64,000 nucleotides of DNA from Temnothorax longispinosus (taxonomy: Eukaryota; Arthropoda; Insecta; Hymenoptera; Formicidae): contig NC_092359.1 of assembly GCF_030848805.1 (NCBI RefSeq), positions 21,045,579-21,109,578 on the forward strand, read 5' to 3'. Shown piece after piece: positions 12,499-27,177 of the stretch. The stretch's first letter is position 1. Every line of letters begins with the position of its first letter. Under the pieces are notes generated by a model. That model did not search any database. It worked only from the letters and a program-made list of their open reading frames with translations, and was not told where the DNA came from. A program made the translations under genes and the position numbers.

Positions 12499-15180
12499 GA
12501 AAAGCCGCGGAACTCCCGACTCGTGGAGGTTTCGAACGTGTGAGCAAGGCTCGAGCGAATTTCGAGTGTGTTGTTAACCGGTTCGAAGGTCTCCCCGACT
12601 CGCGGGAGTTTCGAGTTTACGCGCCACAGAGCCACAAACGGACAATGCCGACTGTCGTATTTTCGGCAACGACCGCCGAACTGTTTTACGAACTGAGAAA
12701 TTATCGCAATTAGCAGTGCTGTGCGCTCAAGTAATACGCACTGAGAGTGCGTATCATTGACTCGATGAATGCTCGACGAAGATACGTCGTTCTCGAGAAG
12801 CATCACTACCAAAAATAACTGGCCATGCCAGACCTCTGCGTTAATGGCAACGAAGAGTTTAAGCGAGTGAGTATGCGTGTAAAAGAATGTGAAAGAATGC
12901 GCGGGCGAATGGGAATCTTTATTAAAGTAACGGAGCATTTTATAAGGGATTTTCTACGAGTCTGAATTCGGTTCCAAGTAGGTTTAATCACTTCACGTGG
13001 CATCGTATCGAACAAACGCGATCGAACGGATGAAATGTCTCGTAAGAATTGTACAGAACAGGAAATTGATTTCGATAATGTACGAGCAATGTGAGCCACA
13101 CGGTGCAGTTTCTCGTATACTCTAAAAAAATCTTATAAGTTTTGAACAAGACGAGAGATATCGTACTCTCCAACTCTGCAATCAAGAAAATTAAAAAAAG
13201 AATTGATCAGATCACTGTCGGATTTTGCTTTGGGTCATTATTGGATCTTCGAATTTAGTAATGCTGAATATAAAAATCAATACGCGCCGTCTGAAAGACT
13301 AAAGCCGCGCGATATACATAGAACATAAAGTTGGGCAAACACAAGAAGCTTACTCTGAACATAATGAGTGTAATTTTATCCACGAGAAATCGGTTGAATT
13401 CGCGGATGCCGAACGGTCCTTTGGAGGAGGAGGAGGCTCCCTCGCATCTTTGTGTAAAATATAACGCTCAGTCTTCTTCAAGAAATATGAAATTTTGAGG
13501 AGTGTATGAAGATCTCGAAGGGTCGCGCGTGCTCCCCGGACGACTGTAAACGACAACGGGGGGAAATAGACGATAGATAGACGTTGCTTCCGTGTAACAC
13601 ACGACGCGCACTTTGCCGAACGATTTACGACTAAACACCGCGTTATTACGTGTCATCCCGGGGGCCGCCACTCGCGGATGAGATCGGACGGGTGTGAAGT
13701 GGCTATTGTGTTTTCTTAATGGCTCGGCAAACCGCGTGGTTTAGAACGTCATCCACGCGCCGATCTCGCGAAATGGCGCGCCATTTTGCGGTGAACGCCC
13801 GCGGTACGACGGTACCATCAATTTCCGATTGGGCCGCGCGCGGATCATCAGGGTGGCGGGACGGGAAAAATTGCTCATCCCTGCGAGCGATCGATTGCAC
13901 GACGGATTCCGGATCCTCCGGCGATGAAAGAGTAAGAGATGCAAAAAAACGGGAGGGGGTATATAAAATTTAAAAGAAAATATATCCCACACTCGGTTAG
14001 CGTTCCAGCGGGATTCTGTAAAATAAGATGCAAGAGCACCCGATGCTAAGTGAACTTTCTTCACAGCGAACACAAGATATGAATAATTTCTTTTATTGCT
14101 TATATTTATAGAGAATGAATTCTTTCAACGTGAAAACAATATTGATTTGTCAATAAATAGATAAAATATTCTGCTAAAGTCTGCAGAAGGTAATAAACGT
14201 GCGATAGGTCAGATATAAAATTATACACGAATCTGTTTTAGGTTTTCGTCTTTTCCTTCTGGGTCAAATTATTTGCATCTGAACGCTAGCCGTTGCTGGA
14301 GAATCGGCGATTAAAGGTGACGTTCTATGGATCGTGTTTAGAATTTATAAATATACGTGAAACGATTGTATATAGATACATACGTATCGGGAAAACTATG
14401 TATTCAATGGTTAAGGATGTCGATATCACCGAGATTATTATCATAAAAATTCTGATGATCTCTTAAATAGCGAAACAACAATAGTAGTCGAATTAGCGTC
14501 GGCGCGTCGATCCACCCCCGATTTTTCAGGAGGCCAACGAGGCCAGATCCATCAGAACTTTTATCGCGATAGATCGATGTAATGCATTTTGCATTAGGAA
14601 TGAATGACGCGCCCAGATGTGGTACGATTTTTCAGGATTCGATTTAGATTAACAGATTGACTCGCTCGATATCGCCGTTAACCGATTAGTATAATCGTCG
14701 TGTCGAGTATTAAAGTCGCAAATGCAACGAAACATCGCGTTTAGCGCGGGACAATTTTTAGTGTCAACACGAATCCCGTATCGGCGTTTCGACGAGACGA
14801 CGAAATGATTATCGAGGTGACATGCGATATCCAGCGAGCTCGTTATGAAAAGTCGTTATACGAAATGCAGCGCTGCGAGAGAAAAAAACGTAGCTGCACG
14901 ACGGACGCGTTCAACGGTAATTCGTTATCACGTTACCGGATCGTTTCGGTATCGGCCGGCGGGAAAGGCCTCCACATTTCCCGGCCGTGATGAGAGGAGA
15001 AGAGTCCAGGGAGAAGGAGAGCGAAATCTCGCGCGCGGATTGGCGAAATCAGCGCGAGGTCTACGATGTATGCGCGTTCTCGTTACACACTGTGTACTGT
15101 AATATATACGTACGTCACTGTAATAAAAATGCAAATTCTTTTGTAAGCAGGTGTTTTTCATCTCCCGTGTGGCTGCTGCT

Positions 15181-15197
15181 GCGCGCGCGCGCGCGCG
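15181..15197. repeat. (GC)n microsatellite
   Basis: An uninterrupted alternating GC dinucleotide tract in a GC-rich patch. It has no link to a gene that I can see. Confidence 0.8.
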
Positions 15198-18100
15198 AGT
15201 GCGAGCGAACGAGGAGAGACGTGTTAATCCGTCCGGGGCCGATATCGCCGAGCGACGAGATTGAATCATAACCGGCTGAGATTTTTCTTACTTACATGCC
15301 CCTCCGTGTATACGGCGAAGAGGAACGACGCGGCAGTTCTATCCCGTCGTCTTCTATCTCGCGGACCCTTACTACCCGATCGCGCGTATAAATGCCCCCC
15401 GATTTTACGAAGGTATATTCCAAACGCACGGCGGGGATTACATTTTCTCTATCGCGTTATGCCTTATACCTATATAGACTTCAATAGAGTATGGCTTACG
15501 GAGAAGCGAGATTGATTCATAGAATATATTAATTTCCATCGGCGATATCGGCCGATTTGACGAGTTTCATCGAATTCGCAATCACAAATGGACCCGCCGA
15601 TGTATCGGTGGATATAAATTGACAACTTTTCGGCAGACGGAATACGAATATGAGGCAATCTCCATCGCGGACCTGCCGTCACAAAGAACAGGATGAAGAT
15701 AACTTATTAACGGTAAGCTGCACAGAATTCTTTATTGCTTTCATATCGATTTTCAAAGGATAATATCAAGTTGATAAGTCAGTGATATGAAAACTTCGCG
15801 GTATAATGCAAAAACATCTAGAGAGAATTATTTGAATAAGGAATTAAGGATTATATTTTCAAATCGATTTTCAATATAATTTCCATTAAAATTACAAATT
15901 AAAATTAAATTGAAAAGCGATTAAAAAATCTAAACATTTTTCATAATTAAACATTTTAGTTTTTTTTTAATTTCCTATGAGTTGACTTGATATAATCTGT
16001 TACGGTAGCATATCGTAATAGTTCATATATAATTGGCAAACTATATCTGCATAAATTTCTTTAAATAGGAATTCTCCAAATTCCTTGATTTTTTAGACCA
16101 GTCGATCAGACGAAAATGAAAATGAAATATTTTACCTGCTTATTTGCGAGAAATCGTGAACTGTAAAGAGTTAAGCGTTTATTTTTTTATTATATTATAT
16201 GGTAATTATTTAGTATAGGGGGCCCAGCTCTATAGTAATCTTGACTTCGACACAAGATTTTAGCTGTCGTTTGTTGTTTATGAAAGAGTTATTAATAAAT
16301 AAAATAAATCATATAAACGTGTATTTAATGTTGAATTGAACTGTAACTGAACGAATACTACATTTTTTACATATTTGCACATTAAGCAAATGTCTGAGAG
16401 GGGGAGGGGCAGAGGTGAGAGAGTTCCCTCTATTAAATAATTACCTTAAAATTTTGTGTTATTTTATGTTATAGATTAAGATCGCGTTTCTCAATTTATC
16501 GCCTAGAATGCGATGCTCGACGCAGGAAAAGATCGTAATAACGGACACCAAAGCTATTCGTCATATTCGAACACGAAACCTAAATAGCGACAACATCGAA
16601 TGCCTATCGCTCGTACATGTGCCAATAAAACCGATATTCCGGTCTTATCAACGTCGGAACACCACGGGATGAAATGCCAAGACATTTCTGCGAATAACGA
16701 GGTCCGCGGGAACGGGAAGCCTTGTGGCTCCCGAGAGGCGCAATCGGAATTCGTAAAGTATGCGGCCTGCTCTCGTTTATTTCGGCGTCCGCGCCACCGA
16801 CGACGGGGGCGGTTGCCTCTTTAAACTCGTACCCTACATCTCGTATAAATTTTCCAGCGTCTCGACGAAACGCTTCCCGTCTGCTTTATCGTATTTCCTT
16901 GCAATTAACCCCTCCCCGCTTGCCGCTCCCCGCGCGACTACCGCCTACCAGCCCGCGTTGGATCGCGAGGTAGAGGTAGAAGCGTTCTGCATATTTCATT
17001 TGTTCTCGGGTGCGCTCCGGGAGGCTGAGCGCGTCCCGGTTTCGTTCTTCCGGAATTGCAAGGGCGGTGACCCGTGGCCAGGAAATTGAAACTCACCGTT
17101 AAGAACACGCGTATATGCCGCGCCGATGGCGGTTCCGGCCGGTCGGGCGCGAGGACGGAAGCTGGCGCGAGGAACATTACGCGGTGAACAACACCCGGAC
17201 GATTGAGCGCTACTACGTTGCCGGTAAAAAGAAAGCAATTATTCTCGTATAACTGTAATTAATGTGAGCTAATTAATTAACTCTCCGGCAAAGCGGAGGA
17301 AATTCGTAATTAGTCTGGTTGAGCGCGAACAGGGCTGTTCGCGGCCGGGGAGGGGGGGGGTTTCGGTCGAGCACCGGTATTGCCTCAGGATCGATTGGCT
17401 AAGAAAACAATCGCAATTTTATTGTGTGTAAATATCATTGATTTTTTTTATTTTTATCGCGTCTTTCCTTCCACTGCATCGTATGCAACGGACAAGGATA
17501 TATTTTTTTCGTAATTTAACCTTTTCTACGGGACCCGTGTCTTCTTGTATGTCTTCGGACGTTATTTATTGCTGTCAGGGTACCCAAAAAGGGACATTAA
17601 TACTTAAGCAGGAGTACAGGATGTTTAATGATTAAAGACTGTGAGTTATCGCACGCTCTCGTGCCACCTGTCTGCAAATTGCTGACCGTAAAAAGAAGAT
17701 GACACGGACTAAAACAAAAAATACCCTCGAGTCGCTATCAATTTTTTTCCGTTTCCCACGCTTCGTTTAATGAACAGTGTCTAAGCAATTTCGCGAATAG
17801 GTACAAAATTACGAAAATAACACTTTTTTTTTACATCTTTTTATATCTCATCACATTAATTCAGTTATAAAAATAAATGTTTGAAAACAACAACGAAAAA
17901 TATTAAAAGAAAGATTACAAAGAAAGTGAGAAGTGTTCTAAAACGTTTGACAGAATTTATCTGGCACGGAAATTTTGCGAGAGAATACAAATGCGTTATG
18001 TACAGAGTTTTCATTTAAATGAATAGGTACTTCAAAATGACTAAAAGTGAGCTTATTACATTCCAAATTTAATACGTGACATTATCATGCACGCGGTACA

Positions 18101-18951
18101 TTTAACTAAAATTTCATACCTTTATTGCATTTTTCACGCTATTCTCGATATTCATGATACGCGCTACCTGCTCAATTGCGCGCGGGAGAAGAATACGTTC
18201 ATTCGTATGTTGTTTGTCATATTTATTATTTATTCGTCATATACATTATTTGCATTATTTCGTAATTAAAATAACTTTTTTGTGTTTACTTCATCCTGTT
18301 TAACGGGAGATATGATAAAAAAGTTAATTGTTCTGCATTTTTAAGAGTATATTCTGCGTCCAACTTTCGTTATGCGCAACGTTGAACGTTGGCGTGATGG
18401 TTCACGGAGTAATTGCAAAATATACTGATTATCATGTTAGAAGACAGTCATGTCGCTGCATGTCGCCTTAGTAGTGGTTCCATTAAGTAAAAACTCAAAT
18501 AAACGCGGCGCACAGATCAATTTTTAATTATTATTGTAGTCGTAAGCGATACAAGGAGATTAAATCGATTAAAAGTCAGACATTCATAATATTCTGTTTT
18601 AAAATCTGCACCATCAATTACTTTTTTGGACGTTCTTATTGTATCGCGAACAACTCGAGCATATAATTGCATCGATCGATTCCCCGGCGGGGCTCACACA
18701 TATATGCCGGCACATATATACGTGTACATCTTCAGAAATCCGAGATTCCTCTGGAATGCGAAGAAGAACGAGCGTGTACGTCGTTCAGTGATATCCAGGT
18801 ATTATCTTTTAGCTAGTGAGTAATGTATTTAATCACTTGATTTTTATCGGGGTGAAGAAGAAACAGATTCGTGACGGAAGTAAAAAACAAACGGTCTCTT
18901 TTCATTTCTTCAATGCAACCCAGAGATTGAAGATTTAACCATATTTTCTTT

Positions 18952-19235
18952 AACTCGGAAAGAACGGTTCTGTTGAAGTATCTAAAAATTTAGCTATCTA
19001 AAAATTTAATTAGATGCAGATCTGAAAATAATTTTGTTGCACCATTAAAATAATTGTAGTAGGTCGCTGAAGTGTGATGATAATGCTGTAAAAAATTTTG
19101 ATATTTTAGCAATCAGTTTGAGTGTTCTACTTAATTATTTTGATATGGTGCAACAAAATTATTTTCAGATCTGTATCTAATTAAATTTTTAGATAAGTAG
19201 TTTAGATACAACAAAACCATTCTTTCCGCGTAGTT
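18952..19235. mobile_element. Inverted-repeat transposon remnant (MITE-like), about 284 bp
   Basis: The two ends are long imperfect inverted repeats of about 100 bp. The left arm reads AACTCGGAAAGAACGGTT and the right arm, reverse-complemented, reads AACTACGCGGAAAGAATGGT. Further in, both arms share AATTAGAT(G/A)CAGATCTG and then GAAAATAATTTTGTTGCACC. There is no coding capacity. The arms surround a unique core of about 80 bp. I could not define a clear target-site duplication, so the superfamily is unassigned. It lies in the gene-poor region and is probably an old non-autonomous DNA element. Confidence 0.75.
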
Positions 19236-22047
19236 ATTTTGGATGTTGTCTCGATGTTTTCGATGTTGCGATTATTATATTAATGTAAACGTTTATTATA
19301 TTTTTAAAACAGAATGTCCTATAATACTGTCATTTTTTATCATTCCACTACCGAGCCATTTCTTTGCATCAAGATTTTGATGTGTTGCAGAAAAAAGATT
19401 TCTTGTTCTATTCTCAGCTTCCTACATTTCTATATTAAGTATTTCGATAAGTGACTTTTTCAATAAGAAGTTTATTAAAATTTGTACAAAGTTAGATAAA
19501 AAATAAGGCTTTATTATTCATTCGCAACGTTGGCAGTACAAGGTCTGACGCTTTCAAAATTCGAAAAAGAAATGATTCATCATCAAGCTTCATCTAGACA
19601 CGCGTGGTCTGCAAAAATATGGAGGCTGCAGAAAACTGTAAATCATGAGACGCGTAACTGTAAGTTAAAGGAAAGGTTTTCGTGAGCATAATCTATATCT
19701 GCCTTGTCACAACTTCGATACACGGGCAACACGGATTTCGCGGTGCTCGCGCGATATTATGGGAATAAGTCAAACTGGACGTTTAGTAGACGGTAAAACG
19801 CGTTTATTATAAGCTCGGCAAGTTCTGCTGCTATATAAATCGGTCACGCATATAAACCTTCGCGCGAAAGTTTCGGTCGGAAACTTTTGGGGAAAAAGTC
19901 AAGCGAGAAAGATCCGGAGCGACGTGCAAAAAATAAACGCTACGAAAATTTCGTAATAAGGTTAATACGGGATCTGTGTCAGCGAGTAGAACGCCTGTAT
20001 TTTCTATCGCGCATATAGGCGTGGAGCGTATACGAAGTCAGAGCACAAGCAAATACTGTACAACTGGGACAGTCGAGGATGTTGACGCGACGTTTTTCTG
20101 CTTTTCCCCCGGAAAATCTCGCGTCGGGCTTATTTGATTACTGGGTCTGTGTGCCCAGAAAAACTTTGTTTGCTTTAGCAGAACTGAATCAGGCACGTCG
20201 ATGATAATGCCAAGTGTATTTCGACGAAATCTGAAAACGTCGCGAGAAAAAGATATTTTTCCTACAAAATTCATACTTCGGACTTTACGTGCGAATTAGC
20301 GAATATTAGATTTAGGTAACTCAAATTATTGTCGAGTCTTTACAATCGTCTGACGGGAGAGAAAAAGGAGAGAATTCGGTTTTACATTTTCCAAAGCTCT
20401 CCTCCACAATGTCAATGTGGAGTGACTGATAAAAAATTAAATCTTGCAATTGTCAGGCATCCCTTCTAAGGCTACATCGTGATCTTTTTAGGGAACTTCA
20501 TTCCTGATTTATACCTCCCCTAGAGTTTCTCAATCCGACTTGTTCGCGTTTAAATAATTTCGCGCTCGTCGTTATTACCCCGGTCTTTTCTTCTTACGCC
20601 GCGAGGAGAAAAACTCTCCGTCTTGCCTTCCGTTCCGTCCTGTTCAATCGTCCGTTTCGCTTAAGTTCACGCGGCGGAGCTGCGCGCCGTACCAAGAGGG
20701 AACCTCCCAAGTCTTGCGCCGGCGGCTGCGGCGACAACGCACAAACGAATCAATGTACCCCGTCGCTTTATGAAGTATGCATATCGCCCGACTCGCGGCC
20801 CGTGCACCGCGCGAAGCTTTTGTTGAGTAACGCCGAGACTGCAATTCGCGGTAAGCGGTTTTGCAGTGTATATGGCAAAGCTTGTAGCAGACGATGGTTG
20901 GTAAAGGAAACTTGCGCGCGCGCAAGAGAGAGAGAGAGCAAAGGAGAAGAGAACGGGTTTTGTAACGTCGATAATACGTTTCGCGCAGCAGAAATCCTGG
21001 ACCGGCCCCGCAAGATGCTTAATTCCGAGCGCACGGCCGCGGCGGGGAATCGCGCGAACTTGCGGCAAGCAAAGTTACCGTAATTGGGACTCGAGGAGCG
21101 GAGCGGTGAAATCACGGAATATTTCTATAACGCTGTCCCTCGAGACGCGCTCGCTCGCTCGCGAGGAAACCAAGTATACGCGAAATCGCGACGTTACGTA
21201 CTCCGGTTACCCATGCCCGTCGTTGCGGGGAGATCGAACTCGCGACGAGAATCTCATTCTTTCAGCACGTCGACTTTGTGGCTCCTGACACGACATCCGC
21301 ATTTCTAACTCGATTCCGGTCGAATCCGCGAAGTTCGGTCGCCGAAAGTTTACACCGGGGAGGGGAGTCGAGCCAGGCCGCGACATCAATCCCGCATTAT
21401 CCACATCCAAAAATCTCGCCTGACGTTTTCCACGCTTTTTCCGGGCTCTTCCTCTTCTTCCGGAGCTTCCTCTCGAAAAATCCACCAGGACCAAAATCCA
21501 TTTGTCCGTCACCAGGACAAATCACCGGACAAAGTAGACATCACATTCGCGCAGTCTCGTCACATTCGCGCAAATAATAGTTCTAAATGTAATTGCGATA
21601 ATTCGTCGCGCCACAAATTTCAGTAGTCCCGAATCATTATGCGCCGCAAAAATGCCTTGTAATATCGGAAACTTGCAAGCAGTCAAAGATTCTAAAGATC
21701 AAAGAGCTTCCGCATGCCGTCTGAGGCATTGCCGCGCCTGCATCTTTGACTTTTAGGAAAATAAGATTTACCGGTCCGTGAGGAGAAAGCTGGGTGAGCG
21801 TTCGGCGTTGATTTCCTCTCGCGCGACGAGGAGCCGAGTTGCTGCTCAAAGCCCTTCCGCAAGAAACACGTGATGCTCGAGGAATACAGAATGTTCCGGG
21901 AAAAAATGTGGCGTGCTTCCAAGAAGATCCTTCAAAGAGATTATCTTCTCCAAGTGCCTTAAGGGACTAGTTAAAAACTTGTTTATTTAATATATGTATC
22001 ACGACAACATTCTTATGTAATAAATAGTTACGTTTTTTATACATTTT

Positions 22048-22079
22048 AATTTAGTTAAAAGAACTTTTTTAACTAAATT
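22048..22079. repeat. Short perfect hairpin
   Basis: A 13-bp perfect inverted repeat (AATTTAGTTAAAA and its complement) around a 6-base loop in AT-rich DNA. It is too short for a microRNA precursor, and nothing nearby suggests a terminator or regulatory role. Confidence 0.5.
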
Positions 22080-23297
22080 CTCGATTATTTCCGTGAATTC
22101 GTTAAACGGACATTATGTGTCACTCGGGATAATGTTCACAGCCTGAATATGTAAAATATTTGGTATAAAATTAAAATTATTCAAATAACATGTCCCCTTC
22201 ACGTCACGATAATGAGACTCTAAAATATCGAATGACGCAACAACGAGAAATGCCATGTCGGTCCACTTGCTCTCCATTTGGTTTTTTAACAGGCGCGTCC
22301 ACGCTTTCTTATTAATATTCAGCATAATAATCTCGCGGTCGCGCCGTCGAATCGGATCTATCGTTCCGCATAAAATCACGCGGGTAATACATATACGCCA
22401 AGTCCGACGGATTCCCCCCGGGGAAATTCGGCATACGCGCCCATTGTTCGCGAAAAGAATCGGAAGGAAGAAGACGAAGGCGCGCTGAGAATAGGCGAGA
22501 GCTCATCTTCCGAGCTTAGCGGCCCACCGACAAAAATCCCGAATTGTAACTCGAGTGCGGGGCTAGCAAGTTCGCTGGCCGGACCCCGGGATCTAAATGG
22601 AATCGATCTACCGTCATAATGCCGCGTGATATAGGCGTGTACGGCGAATGCCCGGGTAGTATTAATGACGCGCCAGAGTGAGTTACGAGAACGACCGTAC
22701 GAGTGCTTCATAATGCAGGTGCCTAACGCGCGTCGATGATAGAAGGAAAATTACGGGGGAATTGCCGCACGCCGAGAATTGTCTTGACTTGCAGGCGCGA
22801 ATAGCGACGACGGTTCTCTTTGACGCTTCCGCGATATCTCTTAATTCTCATGATTCTCGGCAACGAGATAATTTGAAATACCTCACTACACGTTGAACGT
22901 CTTAGAGACACTCAACGTGTCACTTAAAAATCGGTACTCACTTGGCTCAAATTCATTTACATTTAAATTTTATATATATTATAATGTTGCGGGCACATAA
23001 ATAATTTTTATAAGATCGTGTGTGTGTGTGGGTGTAGCTAAGAAAATTGTGTAAGGTAGATAAATCTTGTATATCTCTGTCCATCTTTCATGACGCGATC
23101 GTGTATGATGGCGTCGCGAATGTAAATTCGCCCTCGGGGATGTCGCGAGCTATGAAACTACGAACTATGAACATTTACTGAAAATGGAGCGGGATCATCT
23201 ACATTGGCTCCGGGACAGCGTAACGTAGTCGGCTCGGTTTTACCTCCGCGCTTTAAAGTTTGTAAATAATTCAGCGTCGTCTGCGCACAACGGGTCC

Positions 23298-23329
23298 CGT
23301 CGCCGTCGCCGTCGCCGTCGTCGTTGTCG
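23298..23329. repeat. (CGTCGC)n / (CGT)n simple repeat
   Basis: About three copies of CGTCGC followed by CGT triplets. The open frames across it are produced by the repeat itself and are not supported as genes. Confidence 0.75.
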
Positions 23330-24810
23330 ATGCCGACGACAACGACAGGGATATGTATGGAAGTGAGAGAGAGCGAGAAGAGAGAAAAAAAAGGGAGAGA
23401 ACGTAAATAAGGCGGGAGAAAAACGCCGAGCGAAATACGATAAGACCACCCATCTCCGCTTGGTCTCCGGCCAATTCTACGGAGGCTGCAGGGTGCAGCG
23501 CGATCGGGAGATGCAACGATCACGTGCAGACCTTATTGCGAGCGGATCGTGAGATTTCCTATTTCCATGCATTTCGAAGCGCGCGATTCTAGCCTAACGC
23601 CCGGGGACACTCCGGACGCCCCGAGATTATTACGGCCGAGATTATCGAGGAAACGCGAGTCCCACATCCGCAACGTCGGTATAACGAACTCTGAATAATT
23701 TGTTTTCCCTCCTTTCGGCAGCGGAATCGGGCAACTCCGAATTACGTGCGAGGAGGAAAAGGAGAGAGAGCGAAGGGAACTTTGATCGAGTAAATTCGAA
23801 AGGATATTACTGCCCTAATGAAACATAAATGTACATGTAATTGTCTCTACGCACCAAAAAGTACATGTTATGAAGACTGTGATTTAAGAACAAATGTAGA
23901 TGCACAAGATATTCCGAATTGTAAAACGTCGTCTCGATTATCGCCTAATTGAGCACTATGCGCATAATATATATCATACACACAAACAATTTATTAAAAT
24001 ACTGTCGAACATACGCGTTTCATGAAAAACATTTTATGAGAGAAATTTATATAAAACGTCGAAATACAGAGGTTGAAACTAAATTAATATTATATCGCAC
24101 AGTACGAGCAGATACGAGATACGGTAATAACACTCGCCACTCTCGCTAGTCTCTATGATGCTCCAAAAAATAATTTCGGAGATATGAAAAAAGTTTTTGC
24201 TAGGCTTGGAAGTTCGCGTCCCTCCAGCATTGCGCGTAAAGGGTTCGCGCGGAAGTTCATTTCATTGCATAATTCTGTCTACGTCGCGTTAAGACCGGCC
24301 TCCCGTAAAAAGAAGACAAAAAGGATTAAAAATTCTCGAAATGCAATTGCAACGCGCGGAACGATAAACGAGGAGAAGGTGCGATAGCGCCAAGGGTGAT
24401 GCAATGAAATCGCTAATGATAACGATTGTAACGTCCCTCGTGCAGATAATTAATTATCGAGAGGAGCAAATTGCGAAATAACGAGCTCGCGATCGTAATA
24501 TATTCGATAATCAATTCGGATATTAGATGTGTATCGAGTTTGCGCGGCAACTCGCATAATTTTCAGTCTTCCTCGACAGGTATAAACAGTCGATCAGCAG
24601 CGTGGCGCGTCCGAACGGGTAGGTACGTTAATGCGCAAAATAATAGCGGTCCATTCATTTTTGCTCCGTACCCTTGGGGGAGAACTAATCTCTCGCTCTC
24701 GACGTTAATTCCCGCGGAGGCTGCTGAAAATATCCGACGATTTCTGGATCGCTGGGACTACAAGCGGATCAACGTTTATATCACATATCCATTCGTCCAC
24801 ACGCGCTCGC

Positions 24811-24845
24811 GTGCGTGCGTGCGTACGTGGGCGCGCGTGCTCGTG
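24811..24845. repeat. Alternating purine-pyrimidine tract (GTGCGT)n
   Basis: A run of GTGC/GTAC steps in intergenic DNA, of the type that can adopt Z-DNA. It has no visible gene context. Confidence 0.6.
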
Positions 24846-25062
24846 TGCCCCGCGATAATGTAAGCGGAGTATGGCTTATCAAGTATTCACGCGACGATTT
24901 TGCAAAATCGCACGGACGACCGAGCAAATTTGCGTCGAATCCCAGAAACGCCATTACCGACGCAATTAGCAGATGTAGCGTTAAAGTGCCGCGATATACG
25001 AGAGACCGATTAAAAGCGGTATTTCGAGCAGACCGGGAGGGAAGGGGACGCGGACAAGCAAG

Positions 25063-25082
25063 GGAGAGAGAGAGAGAGAGGA
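25063..25082. repeat. (GA)n microsatellite
   Basis: A GA dinucleotide tract on the plus strand inside a purine-rich stretch. GA tracts can bind GAGA-type factors in insects, but no promoter is seen next to it. Confidence 0.75.
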
Positions 25083-27177
25083 GGTGAAAAGGGGAATGAG
25101 AGACTGCGCCTGGCCGTTGATTACAGAGAAAGGACCGAGCGCGATCGGGATACAACGAAAAAATATTTCGTTCTCGCAGCACATGCGGCTAATTGCCGAA
25201 TATTTAATCATTTATCCGGTCAGATCGTCGGCACCATTGAAAAGTCAGGAGGTGACCCGTCCGTCGAATTCGGTAATAACCGGTATTTTTCCTGAGATTC
25301 AAACTGGCGTGGAAATATATATATATTATCGCACGGATGCGGGATATTATTTATTAAACCTTTTTTACATTGCAGAAATTCATTAAATTATCAGTATGCG
25401 TGAAGTACGGCGTATATGGCTTCCAATAAATTATTCCAAATGAGACAGAATAACATTTAAAACTCGTTTTTCGCGAAAAATTACGTATTACCATCCATTT
25501 GTATCCTCTATTATATAAAATATTTATATAAAATCGATACTAATAAATACGTATATAATTGATTCTGTATTTATTAGCGTTAAAAAGAATGGATAGAATT
25601 TTATTAAGCCCTTTATTATTTAGCAGCGTCAATCTTATTTTTTATTACCTCGGTTTGTTCAATTTGTAATTATATCTTGACAGCGTTCACTAAAGGGAAC
25701 AGTGTCGCGATTTTGCTGAGTGAAAGAGAATAGATGGGTAATTTTGAATGCCTTTTTACTTATGGCTCTTTTTACTATTGACTCTCTCTCTCTTTCTCTC
25801 TCCCTCTTTTTCTTTCTCACTTATTTTATCGTTATATTATTCGAAGTTCGCTTCTTTAGTTTTGTCGAGCGTAATGTTAAATAAACGTACCGTTTGCTCG
25901 ATTCTGAAATTTAGATTTCGCTCGCAAAACAGTCCTGTTCTTGAAGAACGCGCATATATTGTATCCTCGCGTGCATCGTGACGAAACGAGGAACAAATAT
26001 TATTTCTCGTACCGGCGAGAACGCTTCCACGTCCAGCGCATCGAGCGCTATCAGCTAGCATCTCTCTCCCGCCGTGCTCTCTTCTCCCGGCCGATTGTTC
26101 GTGCACGACCTGCGACGCTCGTATCTACTCTCCAACTTTAAGTTGAAACGAGATTTATTCCCCGCCTCCATGCCCCCATACAAGAATTCGGCCGGTCATA
26201 TATTTTAATGCGATATCTCGTTACGATTATAGCGTTAAAGCTTCGCAGTCTGCCGGACTGCGTTAGCGTTTAATGCCATCGTTAAACGACACATGGCGTT
26301 ACTTTTTTTTTTCAAGATAGGGGATTTTATTATCGCGATATGAGTCTACGATAAAAATCTTGCGCGAAATTACACGAGAAGTAGTAACTATTATCACTGC
26401 TATTATTACCTATTAATATTGCACATTCCATGATATACATACATGCAAGTCGTTTACAGCGACATTTGTTTTACAATGAATATGTAACGCAGTCGCAGCT
26501 GTTTAATAATCGATAGCAAGCTCATAGTAATCTCATAGTAATAATAATGTAATATATTGTCATGACACATTACACGCATCGATACTGACATTATATTCGC
26601 AGTATGTGGTTACATTATGATATCTGTTTTATTAACATTACTGAATCGCGTTATTGCATAATAGGTACATATGTATGCAATAACTCTCTACATATTTTTC
26701 TAACGTTACTCCATTCTTTAAAAGTATTAAATATATTAGTATATTAGTATAATAAGTATAGAAAAAAAACAGTCGGTTTATTATTAAATTTAAATTTTTA
26801 ATCGTAACTAATATATATATTATAAATTTGTAAAGAACAAGAATAATATATAGGATGTCCTAGATTTAAAAGATACTAATTTAACTGTTTGAAAAATTTG
26901 TAATCAAGTTTTCCTTAGCAAAAGCTTTCGTAGTAAGATATAATTACCAGCAATTTTTTTTACACCAAGAAGGAAAAAGTTTCTAAAAATTGAACTTTGA
27001 TAGTGTAAATGTATACGCAATGTTGTATTTCAATGAAATTTATAGGTTCGTGAGAATGACATATTGACATTTCATATGATATATGCGTGCAAACGCGCGT
27101 ATGTATGAGGGTGTATCACAAACAATAAAATGGGGTTCCTGATCTGCAAATACATCGAAAACAGGTCACGAACGACG

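Noticed and set aside
12570..12600. GGTTCGAAGG word resembling a tRNA B box
   Set aside because: No A box at the right distance and no cloverleaf could be drawn. It lies in the LRR gene 3' UTR.
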